A stretch of 64,000 nucleotides of DNA from Agromyces hippuratus. GTDB lineage: Bacteria; Actinomycetota; Actinomycetes; Actinomycetales; Microbacteriaceae. The position numbers were made by a program, and so were the translations under genes. The notes under the pieces are model-generated. The model worked only from the letters and a program-made list of their open reading frames with translations, was not told where the DNA came from and made no database searches. The stretch lies in contig NZ_JACCFI010000001.1 in NCBI RefSeq assembly GCF_013410355.1, positions 434,001 through 498,000 on the forward strand, read 5' to 3'. Positions 15,926 through 23,437 of this stretch are shown here, piece after piece (position 1 is the first letter of the stretch; every line of letters starts with the position of its first letter).

Positions 15926-16711
15926 ATGACGCGACGCCCGAGTGACCCGATCTACAGCACGGCGATCGTCGCCGGGCGCGCGCTGTTCGGCTTCTGGGGC
16001 TTGAAGCGCAACGTGACCGGTGCCGAGCACGTGCCGACGACCGGCGGTGCGGTGGTCGCCATGACCCACTTCGGCTACTTCGAGTTCGCGCTCGTCGAGT
16101 GGGCGACCTGGCTCGCCAACCGTCGCCGCATCCGTTTCATGGGCAAGCAGAGCGTGTTCGACAAGCCCATCGTCGGGTCGATGCTGCGCAGCATGAAGCA
16201 CATCCCCGTCGACATGAAGGCCGGCGCTGCCGCCTACGCCAAGGCCGTGACCGCGCTCCGCGACGGCGAACTCCTCGGCGTCTTCCCCGAAGCAGGCGTC
16301 AGCGCCTCCTTCACCGTGCGCCAGCTCAAGACCGGCGCGGCGCGTCTCGCGGCCGAGGCCGGTGTGCCGATCATCCCGGTCGCCGTCTGGGGCGGCCATC
16401 GCCTGATGACCAAGGGGCACAAGGTGAGGTTCTTCGAGCGGTTCGGCGTGCCGGTGAGCTTCGCATTCGGCGAGCCGATCACCGTCGCCGCCGACGAGGA
16501 CCCGCACACCGTGACCGAGCATCTCCGTGCCACCCTGCAGCGCATGGTCGATCGACTGCAGGCCGAGTACCCGGTCGACGGCACCGGCATGTGGTGGCAG
16601 CCGCGCTCGCTCGGCGGCACCGCACCGACGCCCGAAGCGGCCGCGGCCGCCGACGCGGCACGGGATGCCGCGCGCGAGGCAGCTCGTGCCGCGCGCGACG
16701 AACAGCGCTGA
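15926..16711 (+). CDS. Lysophospholipid acyltransferase family protein, divergent
   Basis: PlsC-like acyltransferase of 261 residues with a hydrophobic N-terminus and the substrate-binding motif FPEAGVS (equivalent to FPEGTRS). The catalytic HX4D motif reads H-FGYF-E, so the aspartate is replaced by glutamate and the preceding Asn by Thr. The enzyme is therefore divergent and may have another acceptor or lower activity. The C-terminus is an Ala/Arg-rich helix. It is probably leaderless (TACGCT 6 nt before ATG). Confidence 0.8.
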   Translation: MTRRPSDPIYSTAIVAGRALFGFWGLKRNVTGAEHVPTTGGAVVAMTHFGYFEFALVEWATWLANRRRIRFMGKQSVFDKPIVGSMLRSMKHIPVDMKAGAAAYAKAVTALRDGELLGVFPEAGVSASFTVRQLKTGAARLAAEAGVPIIPVAVWGGHRLMTKGHKVRFFERFGVPVSFAFGEPITVAADEDPHTVTEHLRATLQRMVDRLQAEYPVDGTGMWWQPRSLGGTAPTPEAAAAADAARDAAREAARAARDEQR

Positions 16712-16749
16712 GCCGAGACATCCTCGACGCTGCGAGTTAGGCTCGTGGC

Positions 16750-17040
16750 ATGTGCAGGAACATCCACACCCTCCACAATTTCGAACCGGCGACCACCGAC
16801 GACGAGGTGCACGCCGCGGCGCTGCAGTTCGTGCGCAAGGTGAGCGGGTCGACGAAACCCTCGAAGGCCAACGCCGAGGCGTTCGACCGCGCGGTGGCCG
16901 AGATCGCGCACGTGACCCGCCACCTGCTCGACGACCTCGTGACCACGGCACCGCCGAAGAACCGCGAGGAGGAAGCGGCGAAGGCCCGGGAGCGGGCGGC
17001 GCGCCGGTACGCGACGCAGGCGACGGCGCAGATCGCGTGA
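16750..17040 (+). CDS. DUF2277 family protein
   Basis: Small soluble protein of 96 residues beginning MCRNIHTLHNFEP, the conserved opening of DUF2277. An Ala/Arg-rich helical tail follows. The function is unknown. It often stands alone in actinobacteria, as here. TAGGCT lies 6 nt before the ATG, so it is probably leaderless. Confidence 0.85.
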   Translation: MCRNIHTLHNFEPATTDDEVHAAALQFVRKVSGSTKPSKANAEAFDRAVAEIAHVTRHLLDDLVTTAPPKNREEEAAKARERAARRYATQATAQIA

Positions 17041-17105
17041 CGCGCCGGAGCGCCTGAGCGCCGCCCGCGTGACGTCGCTTGCGCGAGGGGAGTAGCGTCG
17101 CCTGC

Positions 17106-18125
17106 ATGGCCGATGCCGTCACTCTCTCCGTCCCTGGTCCGCACGGCGATCGCGACGTGCGGATCTCGAGTCCGTCGCGCGTGATCTGGCCGGAGGCCGG
17201 CATCACCAAGCTCGAACTCGCCGAGTACTTCGTCGCGGTGGGCGCGCCGTTCGTCGAGGCGAACGGCGACCGCCCGGTGTCGCTGCAGCGATTCCCGGGC
17301 GGCGTCGACGGCGAGCAGTTCTTCTCGAAGAACCCGCCGAAGGGGGCACCCGAGTGGGTGCGGTCGGTGCCGGTGACCTACCCCAGCGGGCGCACGCATC
17401 CGCAGCTCGTCGTCGACGAGCCGGCCGCGGCGGTCTGGGCGGCGCAGATGAACACGATCGTCTTCCACCCGTGGGCGTCGCGGGCCGAGAACCCCGACAA
17501 CCCCGACCAGTTGCGCATCGACCTCGACCCGCAGCCCGGCACGGGATTCGCCGAGGCCGTGCCCGTCGCAGTGGAACTTCGGAAGCTGCTCGGCGAGGTC
17601 GGGCTCACGGCGTTCGTGAAGAGCTCGGGCAGTCGCGGCATCCACGTCTTCGCGCCCATCGAGCCCGAGCACGAGTTCCTCGACGTGCGGCACGCCGTCA
17701 TCGCGCTCGGGCGCGAGCTCGAACGCCGCATGCCCGACGAGGTCACCACCAACTGGTGGAAGGAGGAGCGCGGCGACCGCATCTTCATCGACTACAACCA
17801 GGCCAACCGCGACCGCACGATGGCGGGCGCCTACTGCCCGCGCCCGCTGCCGCAGGCCTCGGTGTCGTGCCCGCTCGAGTGGGACGAGCTCGCCTCGACC
17901 GATCCGGGCGATCACACGGTGCGCACCATGCCGGAGCGGCTTCGGAGCGTCGGCGACCCGTGGCACGGCATGCACGACGAGCCGGGCCGCATCGACACGC
18001 TGCTCGAATGGTGGCAGCGCGACCTCGACGACGGGCTCGGCGAACTGCCGTTCCCGCCCGACTTCCCGAAGATGCCGGGCGAACCGATGCGCGTGCAGCC
18101 GAGCCGGGCCAAGCAGCAGCCCTGA
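17106..18125 (+). CDS. LigD-type polymerase/primase domain protein (stand-alone)
   Basis: Protein of 339 residues equal to the polymerase domain of bacterial NHEJ ligase D (archaeo-eukaryotic primase superfamily). It shows the metal-binding RIDLDPQPG, the nucleotide-binding SSGSRGIHVFAPI and the FIDYNQANRDRTMAGAYCPR segment. No ligase or nuclease domain and no Ku gene are nearby, so its partners are elsewhere or it acts alone in gap filling. It is preceded by TAGCGT 7 nt upstream of the ATG (leaderless). Confidence 0.92.
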   Translation: MADAVTLSVPGPHGDRDVRISSPSRVIWPEAGITKLELAEYFVAVGAPFVEANGDRPVSLQRFPGGVDGEQFFSKNPPKGAPEWVRSVPVTYPSGRTHPQLVVDEPAAAVWAAQMNTIVFHPWASRAENPDNPDQLRIDLDPQPGTGFAEAVPVAVELRKLLGEVGLTAFVKSSGSRGIHVFAPIEPEHEFLDVRHAVIALGRELERRMPDEVTTNWWKEERGDRIFIDYNQANRDRTMAGAYCPRPLPQASVSCPLEWDELASTDPGDHTVRTMPERLRSVGDPWHGMHDEPGRIDTLLEWWQRDLDDGLGELPFPPDFPKMPGEPMRVQPSRAKQQP

Positions 18126-18126
18126 C

Positions 18127-18933
18127 TCAGTCCGCGGTGGGCCGCAGGCCGGCGACCTCGGCGTACGAGGGCGCAGCTGGAAGCGTGCTCGTCGGCACGC
18201 CGTCTCCGACGAGCGCACCGACGGCCCCGGTGATCGACCCCAGCGAGATCCGGAAGAGCAACGACCCGGTGCTGACCCGGGCGACCCCGAGCTCGGCGAG
18301 TCGCGAGAACGGCAGTTCCGGCTGCACGAGCACGTTGAGCGGCGCCTCGATCGCGCCCGCGAGGGCAGCGATCGTCGCCGGGTCGAGCACGCCGGGCACG
18401 AAGACACCGGATGCACCGGCGGCCAGATATCGCCCGGAACGGGCCACCGCATCGGTGAAGCGGGCGTCGGCGTCGGCGTCGCCGTCGATCCAGTACCCGT
18501 CGGTGCGGGCGTTCAGGTAGAGCCCTGGCGCCGCAGCGGCGATCGCGGCGACCTTCGCTGCGGCGAGCTCGGGATCGGCCAGCTCGCCGTGCTCGGTCGA
18601 GTCCTCGAGGTTCACGCCGACGCATCCGATCGCGGCGAGCTCGGCGGCGAACCGGCCCACCTCGTCGGGGTCGTCCGAGAAGCCGGCCTCGAGGTCGACG
18701 CTGAGCGCGATGCCGACGGCCGCGGCCGCCTGCGCGAGCGCGAACGTCTCCGCAGCGATCTCGCCGGCACCGTCGCGCCGGCCGGCGCCGAAGGCGAGAC
18801 CGAGGCTCGTGGTGCCGATTGCGCGGTGTCCGGCGGCCGCGAGCCAGCGGGTGGAGGCCAGATCCCACGCGTTCGGAAGCAGCAGCGGGTCGCCCGGTCG
18901 GTGCAGGGTGCGGAACTCAGCGGGGGTCAGCAT
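18127..18933 (-). CDS. Isocitrate lyase/PEP mutase superfamily protein
   Basis: Barrel enzyme of 268 residues with LLLPNAWDLASTR, the SVDLEAGFSDDPDEV metal-site strand and GVNLEDS, typical of the PEP mutase/oxaloacetate decarboxylase-like branch. The active-site KKCGH of isocitrate lyase is absent, so it is not an isocitrate lyase. The substrate is unknown and probably a 2-oxo or carboxy-phosphono acid. Its ATG lies inside the end of the upstream P450-like gene (17-bp overlap), so the two are co-transcribed. Confidence 0.85.
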   Translation of the reverse strand: MLTPAEFRTLHRPGDPLLLPNAWDLASTRWLAAAGHRAIGTTSLGLAFGAGRRDGAGEIAAETFALAQAAAAVGIALSVDLEAGFSDDPDEVGRFAAELAAIGCVGVNLEDSTEHGELADPELAAAKVAAIAAAAPGLYLNARTDGYWIDGDADADARFTDAVARSGRYLAAGASGVFVPGVLDPATIAALAGAIEAPLNVLVQPELPFSRLAELGVARVSTGSLLFRISLGSITGAVGALVGDGVPTSTLPAAPSYAEVAGLRPTAD

Positions 18934-19741
18934 CGGGGGAGGTCTCCTCGTCTCGGGGCGCGTCGCTGCGCATCGTCTCGACGATCGCCGCGGCGATCGC
19001 CAGGGCATGGTGGGGCGCCGGGCAGGCTCGGGGACCCGCGCCGAACGCCAGGACGCGAGCGGGGCGCTCGGCGGTGGCGTCGCGGTCGGGGCCGTCGAGG
19101 TGCAGCGAGACGAGCGTCTCTCCGCCGTCGAGCGGTCCGGGCACGAGCCGTCGCGTGACGGGCACCGGGGAGTCGTCGCGGAGCACGGACTCCAGCAGCG
19201 TCCGGGTCGGCACGGCGGCAGCCTGCGATCGAGCGAGGGCGAGCGCCCGCTCGACGAGGGTCGTCGTCGCCGCGTGCGCCTGCACGAGCAGTTGCACGCG
19301 CACTACCCGCTCGCCCGGGTCGACGGCGCCGGATGCCTCGAGCACGGCGGCCACCGCGGCATCCGCTGCATCGGGGTCCGCTGCCTCGCCCGTGGGGTAC
19401 GCGGCCGCGACCGTCTCGACGAGCGGCGGGAGGGCGTCGGGGCGGGCGAAGCCGAGCCGCTCGGCGAGCACGGCGACGGTGATGCGGCCGACCGGAGTTC
19501 CGGCCTTGACCTGCGCCGCGGCGGCAGCGGCGAGGGCGGCGGCGTCGAGCTCGCAGAGCAGCGCCTCGAGGCGGGCTCGACGGGCATCGTGCTCGGCGTC
19601 GTTCACGAAGCGCGAGACGCCCGCTCGGAAGCGCGTGAGCGGTGAACCAGGGCGGCCTGTCGCCGGCGCGGCCTCGGGGACCCGCGATGCGGGGTCGACG
19701 AGGATGCGTTCGACCTCGGCCCGTTCGATGAACTCGATCAT
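18917..19741 (-). CDS. Compact cytochrome P450-like protein
   Basis: Only 274 residues, against about 400 for bacterial P450s, yet several P450 landmarks occur in order: FVNDAEHDARRARL (like F.DPPEHTRLR), an I-helix-like LLVQAHAATTTLVERAL (150-166), LLESVLRDDSPVPVTRRL (182-199) and the heme loop FGAGPRACPA with Cys240. The ExxR glutamate is Ser185, and the segment between the K helix and the heme loop is deleted. It may be a reduced, possibly non-catalytic heme protein. The start ATG has TAGCTT 6 nt upstream. It shares a divergent operator region with the ArsR gene. Confidence 0.65.
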   Translation of the reverse strand: MIEFIERAEVERILVDPASRVPEAAPATGRPGSPLTRFRAGVSRFVNDAEHDARRARLEALLCELDAAALAAAAAAQVKAGTPVGRITVAVLAERLGFARPDALPPLVETVAAAYPTGEAADPDAADAAVAAVLEASGAVDPGERVVRVQLLVQAHAATTTLVERALALARSQAAAVPTRTLLESVLRDDSPVPVTRRLVPGPLDGGETLVSLHLDGPDRDATAERPARVLAFGAGPRACPAPHHALAIAAAIVETMRSDAPRDEETSPDADPR

Positions 19742-19744
19742 GGT

Positions 19745-19778
19745 TCGAAGCTATGCCCGGGACGCTTCGATGCCGGGC
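19745..19778. promoter_or_regulatory. Nested inverted repeats between P450-like and ArsR genes
   Basis: TCGAAGC (19745-19751) with GCTTCGA (19764-19770), and GCCCGG (19755-19760) with CCGGGC (19773-19778), interleave in a 64-bp divergent spacer. The first half-site overlaps the minus-strand -10 TAGCTT (19748-19753). This is a good candidate operator for the ArsR regulator encoded alongside. Confidence 0.55.
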
Positions 19779-19805
19779 GAAGTGTCGCCGACGTATCGTG
19801 GAGGC

Positions 19806-20498
19806 ATGCTCGGAGACGCCGACCTCGCCGAACCCGCTCGCCTCATGGGCGAGCCCGCCCGTGCCGCGATGCTCGTGGCACTGCTCGATGGACGGTCGTT
19901 GCCCGCGAGCGAGCTCGCCGCCATCGCAGGGGTGACCGCATCGACCGCGAGCACGCACCTCGCGCAGTTGCTCGCCGGCGGACTCGTGACCGATCGCAGG
20001 CTCGGCCGGCATCGGTACTTCACCCTTGCGAGCGCCGATGTCGCGAACGCCGTCGAGGCGCTGCAGTCGATCGCGCCGCGGCGGGCGGTGTCCTCATACG
20101 CCCAGTCCGCCTCCGCGGATCGGCTCGCCCTCGCTCGCTCGTGCTACGACCACTTCGCGGGCCGGCTCGCACTCGACCTCGCCGACGCGCTCGTGCGCGA
20201 AGGTGCGATCGCGCCGCTCGTCGCGGGGGAACCGGGGCGAGTGCTCGACCCGGATACGCCGCTCGCGCATCGGCTCGGCATCGCCGAGGGAATGAGTGTC
20301 GTCGGTTCCTCCCGGCGACCCGTGCTGCGCGGATGCCTCGACTGGACCGAGCGCCGACCGCACGTCGCCGGTGGTCTCGGCGCCCACGTGCTCGAACGCG
20401 TGATCGCCGAGGGCTGGGTCGAGCGTCGCCGGGGGGACCGATCGCTCCGGGTGACCGAGGCGGGCTCCCGGGAGTTCGCCGCGCTCACCCGACGCTGA
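19806..20498 (+). CDS. ArsR-family transcriptional regulator
   Basis: Protein of 230 residues. The N-terminal winged helix-turn-helix reads RLMGEPARAAMLVALLDGRSLPASELA, then SASTASTHLAQLLAGGLV-type recognition and a GRHRYF wing. A C-terminal half with an RGCLDWTERRPHVAGGLGA segment is common in ArsR-like repressors. No metal-binding CxC motif is evident in the helix-turn-helix. It is divergent from the P450-like/PEP-mutase pair with palindromes between, so it probably represses that pair and itself. Leaderless: TATCGT lies 6 nt before the ATG. Confidence 0.9.
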   Translation: MLGDADLAEPARLMGEPARAAMLVALLDGRSLPASELAAIAGVTASTASTHLAQLLAGGLVTDRRLGRHRYFTLASADVANAVEALQSIAPRRAVSSYAQSASADRLALARSCYDHFAGRLALDLADALVREGAIAPLVAGEPGRVLDPDTPLAHRLGIAEGMSVVGSSRRPVLRGCLDWTERRPHVAGGLGAHVLERVIAEGWVERRRGDRSLRVTEAGSREFAALTRR

Positions 20499-20523
20499 GC
20501 CGGCAGCTCAGACCCGGTGCAGC

Positions 20524-21300
20524 TCAGACCGGGTTGCCGGGCCGCCCGGCCACCGGGTGCACGTCGGCGCCGATCGGCGACCGCGGCGCACCGTGCACCT
20601 CGCGGTGCAGCCGCTCCATGCGGGTGTCGAGCTCGGCGGCGGTGTGCGCAGCGTCGGTCAGCCCGTCGAGCAGTTCCTGCGGCACTTGACGGTCGTACTT
20701 GTAGTAGATCTTGTGCTCGAGGCTCGCCCAGAAGTCCATGGCGATCGTGCGGATCTGCACCTCGACGGCCACCGGGTGCGCCCCGGTCGAGAGGAAGACG
20801 GGCACCTCCACGATGACGTGCAGGCTCTGGTAGCCGTTCGCTTTCGGGTCTCTGATGTAGTCCTTGACCTGCAGCACCCGGATGTCGCGCTGCGCCGTGA
20901 GCAGCTCGAAGATGCGGTACGCGTCCGACACGAAGCTGCACGTCACCCGCACGCCGGCGATGTCTGTGATCGTGTCGCGGATCGTCTCGAACGTCGGGTC
21001 GACGCCCTTGCGCTGCATCTTGTCGATGACGCTGTCGAGGCTCTTCAACCGGCTCGAGATGTGCTCGATCGGGTTGTAGTCGTGGGTCTGGCTGAACTCC
21101 TCGCGCAGAATCGAGAGCTTCGTGATCACCTCGTCCATGCCGAACTTGTAGCGCAGCATGAAGCGCTCGGTCTCGTCGCGGAGGGCGCGCATCTCATCGA
21201 GCGTCTGGCCGTCGATGGTCTCGAGCGTGCGCTGCGCGCGAGCCGTGAGCATCGGAGGAGTGCCGTGCTTGGTGGGCGGGGTACCGTCGAGCGGGGTCAC
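20524..21300 (-). CDS. Small alarmone synthetase (RelA/SpoT synthetase domain)
   Basis: Single-domain (p)ppGpp synthetase of about 258 residues: SSRLKSLDSVIDKMQRKG, DIAGVRVTCSFVSDAYRI, the substrate strand DYIRDPKANGYQSLHVIV and VEVQIRTIAMDFWASLEHK. There is no HD hydrolase, TGS or ACT domain, so it acts as an auxiliary synthetase. GTG 21300 is preferred to ATG 21252 because a TAACGT hexamer (21308-21313) ends 7 nt before it and neither start has a Shine-Dalgarno sequence. Confidence 0.93.
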   Translation of the reverse strand: MTPLDGTPPTKHGTPPMLTARAQRTLETIDGQTLDEMRALRDETERFMLRYKFGMDEVITKLSILREEFSQTHDYNPIEHISSRLKSLDSVIDKMQRKGVDPTFETIRDTITDIAGVRVTCSFVSDAYRIFELLTAQRDIRVLQVKDYIRDPKANGYQSLHVIVEVPVFLSTGAHPVAVEVQIRTIAMDFWASLEHKIYYKYDRQVPQELLDGLTDAAHTAAELDTRMERLHREVHGAPRSPIGADVHPVAGRPGNPV

Positions 21301-21402
21301 GGATGCCACGTTACGACGCGAATCTCTGCGTTTCCTTTGATCTGCGCCGTCGTTCGCCGCTGGCGCACCGACCGCGCATCGGCGCGTCGCTACGCTCGAG
21401 GC

Positions 21403-22254
21403 ATGACAGCATGGCTCACCGTGGCTCCCGGCGTCCACCAGCGTCGCTACGATCCGTTCGACATCTCGATCGTCGTGATCGAGGGCGCCGACGGCCTGCT
21501 GCTCGTCGACACCCGAGTGCAGCCGAGCGAGGCGATCGAACTCGCCGCAGACGTCGCTGCACGGTTCGACCGTCCGGTGCGCTGGGTCGTGAACACCCAT
21601 GCGCATTTCGATCACACCTTCGGCAACCAGGTCTTCGGTCCGGGCACGGCGACGGATGCCGCGATCTACGGCCACGCGAACATCGCCGCGCACTTCGCCG
21701 AGTTCGAGGGGCCGCGGCTGACCGCCTGGCGTGCGGATCCGACCCGCGAGCCCGATCGGCAGTGGGGCGACGTGGTGCTGACGCCCCCGACGCATCCGCT
21801 CCGCGAACCGCTGGTGCTGAACCTCGGCGACCGCATCGTGGAACTGCGACCGCAGCCGCCCGCGCACACCGACACCGATCTCGTGCTCTTCGTGCCCGAT
21901 GAGCGCGTCTGGATCCTCGGCGACCTCATCGAGGAGTCGGGGCCCGTGATGTACGGGTCGGGCAGCTATCCGCTGGGCTGGCCCGGAGTGCTCGTCGACC
22001 TCGCCGCCGTGATGCGGCCGAGTGACCGGGTGGTGCCCGGCCACGGCCGAGTGGTCGACCGCGCATTCGTGGAGCGGCAGGCGGCGGAGTTGGGGCTCAT
22101 CGCCGATCGGTTCCGCGCAGCGCATGCGTCGGGGCTGACGCCCGTCGAAGCCCTCGACGCGCACGACGACTGGTCGATCCCCGTCGATGCGCTCGACGGG
22201 GCCGTCGAGCGCGCGTACCGCGCACTCGACGCGCAGGGGGAGGCACTGGCATGA
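21403..22254 (+). CDS. Metallo-beta-lactamase-fold hydrolase
   Basis: Protein of 283 residues with the dinuclear zinc motif THAHFDH, a later PPAHTDTD histidine and VVPGHGRVV, all normal for the MBL fold. The substrate is unknown. The fold covers hydrolases of many thioesters, lactones and other substrates. Its stop overlaps the epoxide-hydrolase ATG (ATGA), so the two form an operon. Leaderless: TACGCT lies 6 nt before the ATG. Confidence 0.9.
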   Translation: MTAWLTVAPGVHQRRYDPFDISIVVIEGADGLLLVDTRVQPSEAIELAADVAARFDRPVRWVVNTHAHFDHTFGNQVFGPGTATDAAIYGHANIAAHFAEFEGPRLTAWRADPTREPDRQWGDVVLTPPTHPLREPLVLNLGDRIVELRPQPPAHTDTDLVLFVPDERVWILGDLIEESGPVMYGSGSYPLGWPGVLVDLAAVMRPSDRVVPGHGRVVDRAFVERQAAELGLIADRFRAAHASGLTPVEALDAHDDWSIPVDALDGAVERAYRALDAQGEALA

Positions 22255-23399
22255 ACCCGGCCGGTGATCCGCTCACGATCGACCTCTCCGACGCCGAGCT
22301 CGACGACCTGCGCGAGCGACTCCGTCGCACTCGATTCGTTCAGGGGAGCAGCAGCCGCCCATGGGCGGGAGGCGTCGATCCCGGGTATCTCTCGGGCCTC
22401 GTCGCCGAGTGGGCCGAGACGTTCGACTGGCGTTCGGTCGAGACGCGCCTGAACGAGCTCGATCACCGGCAGTCACTGGTGCAGGGCACTCGGTTGCATT
22501 TCGTTCGCGCGAGCGCCGGCGCTGCCGATGGCGAGACGATCCCGCTGCTCGTCATGCACGGTTGGCCGTCGAGCTTCCTCGAGATGCTGCCACTCGTCCG
22601 TGCGCTCCACGCCGCCGGCGAGTCGCGCGGGCTCCGATTCGACCTCGTGATCCCGTCGATGCCCGGCTTCCTCTTCTCGGAGCTGCCCGATGCTCCCTTG
22701 ACCCGGGAGGTCATGGCCGACCTGATGGCCGAGCTGATGCGGCAGCTCGTCGGCGATGCGCCGTTCGGCGTCTTCGGCGGCGACATCGGCGGCACCGTTG
22801 CCGCATGGATCGCCGCGAAGCACCCCGATCGAGTGCTCGGGCTGTACATGATCCATCCGCCGTTCCCTGCGGAGTTCACCGAGCCGCTCACGTCTGCGGA
22901 GCGCGCGGTGCTCGAGGCCGAAGCCGAGTTCGACGAGGGCGACGAGGGGTACAGCGCCATCATGGGCACACGGCCCGACACGGTCGGAGCGGCACTCATC
23001 GATTCTCCGGCGGGGCTGCTCGCATGGATCATCGACAAGCTGCGCGACTGGAGCGACGCCGGCGGCGACCTCGAGCGTCGCTTCGATCGAGAGACCCTCC
23101 TCACCCTCGCGACCCTGTACTGGTCGACCGGTTCGATCGGCACCTCGTTCCGCCAGTACTTCGACTTCCCGGCGAACGCGCCGAGACCCGTGATCACGGT
23201 GCCCGCTGGATTCACGCTCAGTGCCGAGGCGGTCATCCGGGACATCCCGAGGAGCCTCGCCGAGCGCGCGTGCAGCGACATCAGGGGGTGGCACCCGGCG
23301 ACGGCGGGCGGCCACTTCATGGCCCACGAGGAGCCCGAACTGCTCGCCGGTCATCTCGCCGCGTTCTTCGACGAGCACGGTCGTCCACGCGGCGACTGA
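22251..23399 (+). CDS. Epoxide hydrolase (microsomal-type alpha/beta hydrolase)
   Basis: Protein of 382 residues with the N-terminal epoxide-hydrolase domain (IDLSDAELDDLRERLRRTRF), the oxyanion HGWPSSFLEM, the nucleophile elbow GGDIGG with Asp, and the C-terminal catalytic His in GGHFMAHEEPELL. It probably opens epoxides to diols. The natural substrate is unknown. It is coupled to the MBL hydrolase upstream. Confidence 0.93.
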   Translation: MNPAGDPLTIDLSDAELDDLRERLRRTRFVQGSSSRPWAGGVDPGYLSGLVAEWAETFDWRSVETRLNELDHRQSLVQGTRLHFVRASAGAADGETIPLLVMHGWPSSFLEMLPLVRALHAAGESRGLRFDLVIPSMPGFLFSELPDAPLTREVMADLMAELMRQLVGDAPFGVFGGDIGGTVAAWIAAKHPDRVLGLYMIHPPFPAEFTEPLTSAERAVLEAEAEFDEGDEGYSAIMGTRPDTVGAALIDSPAGLLAWIIDKLRDWSDAGGDLERRFDRETLLTLATLYWSTGSIGTSFRQYFDFPANAPRPVITVPAGFTLSAEAVIRDIPRSLAERACSDIRGWHPATAGGHFMAHEEPELLAGHLAAFFDEHGRPRGD

Positions 23400-23437
23400 T
23401 CGGTCGACGCGGTGCGCGAGCGCGGAAGGCGTTCGCG

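Noticed and set aside
18127..18933. Isocitrate lyase assignment
   Set aside because: The KKCGH catalytic motif is absent and the protein is only 268 residues. The PEP-mutase-like branch fits better.
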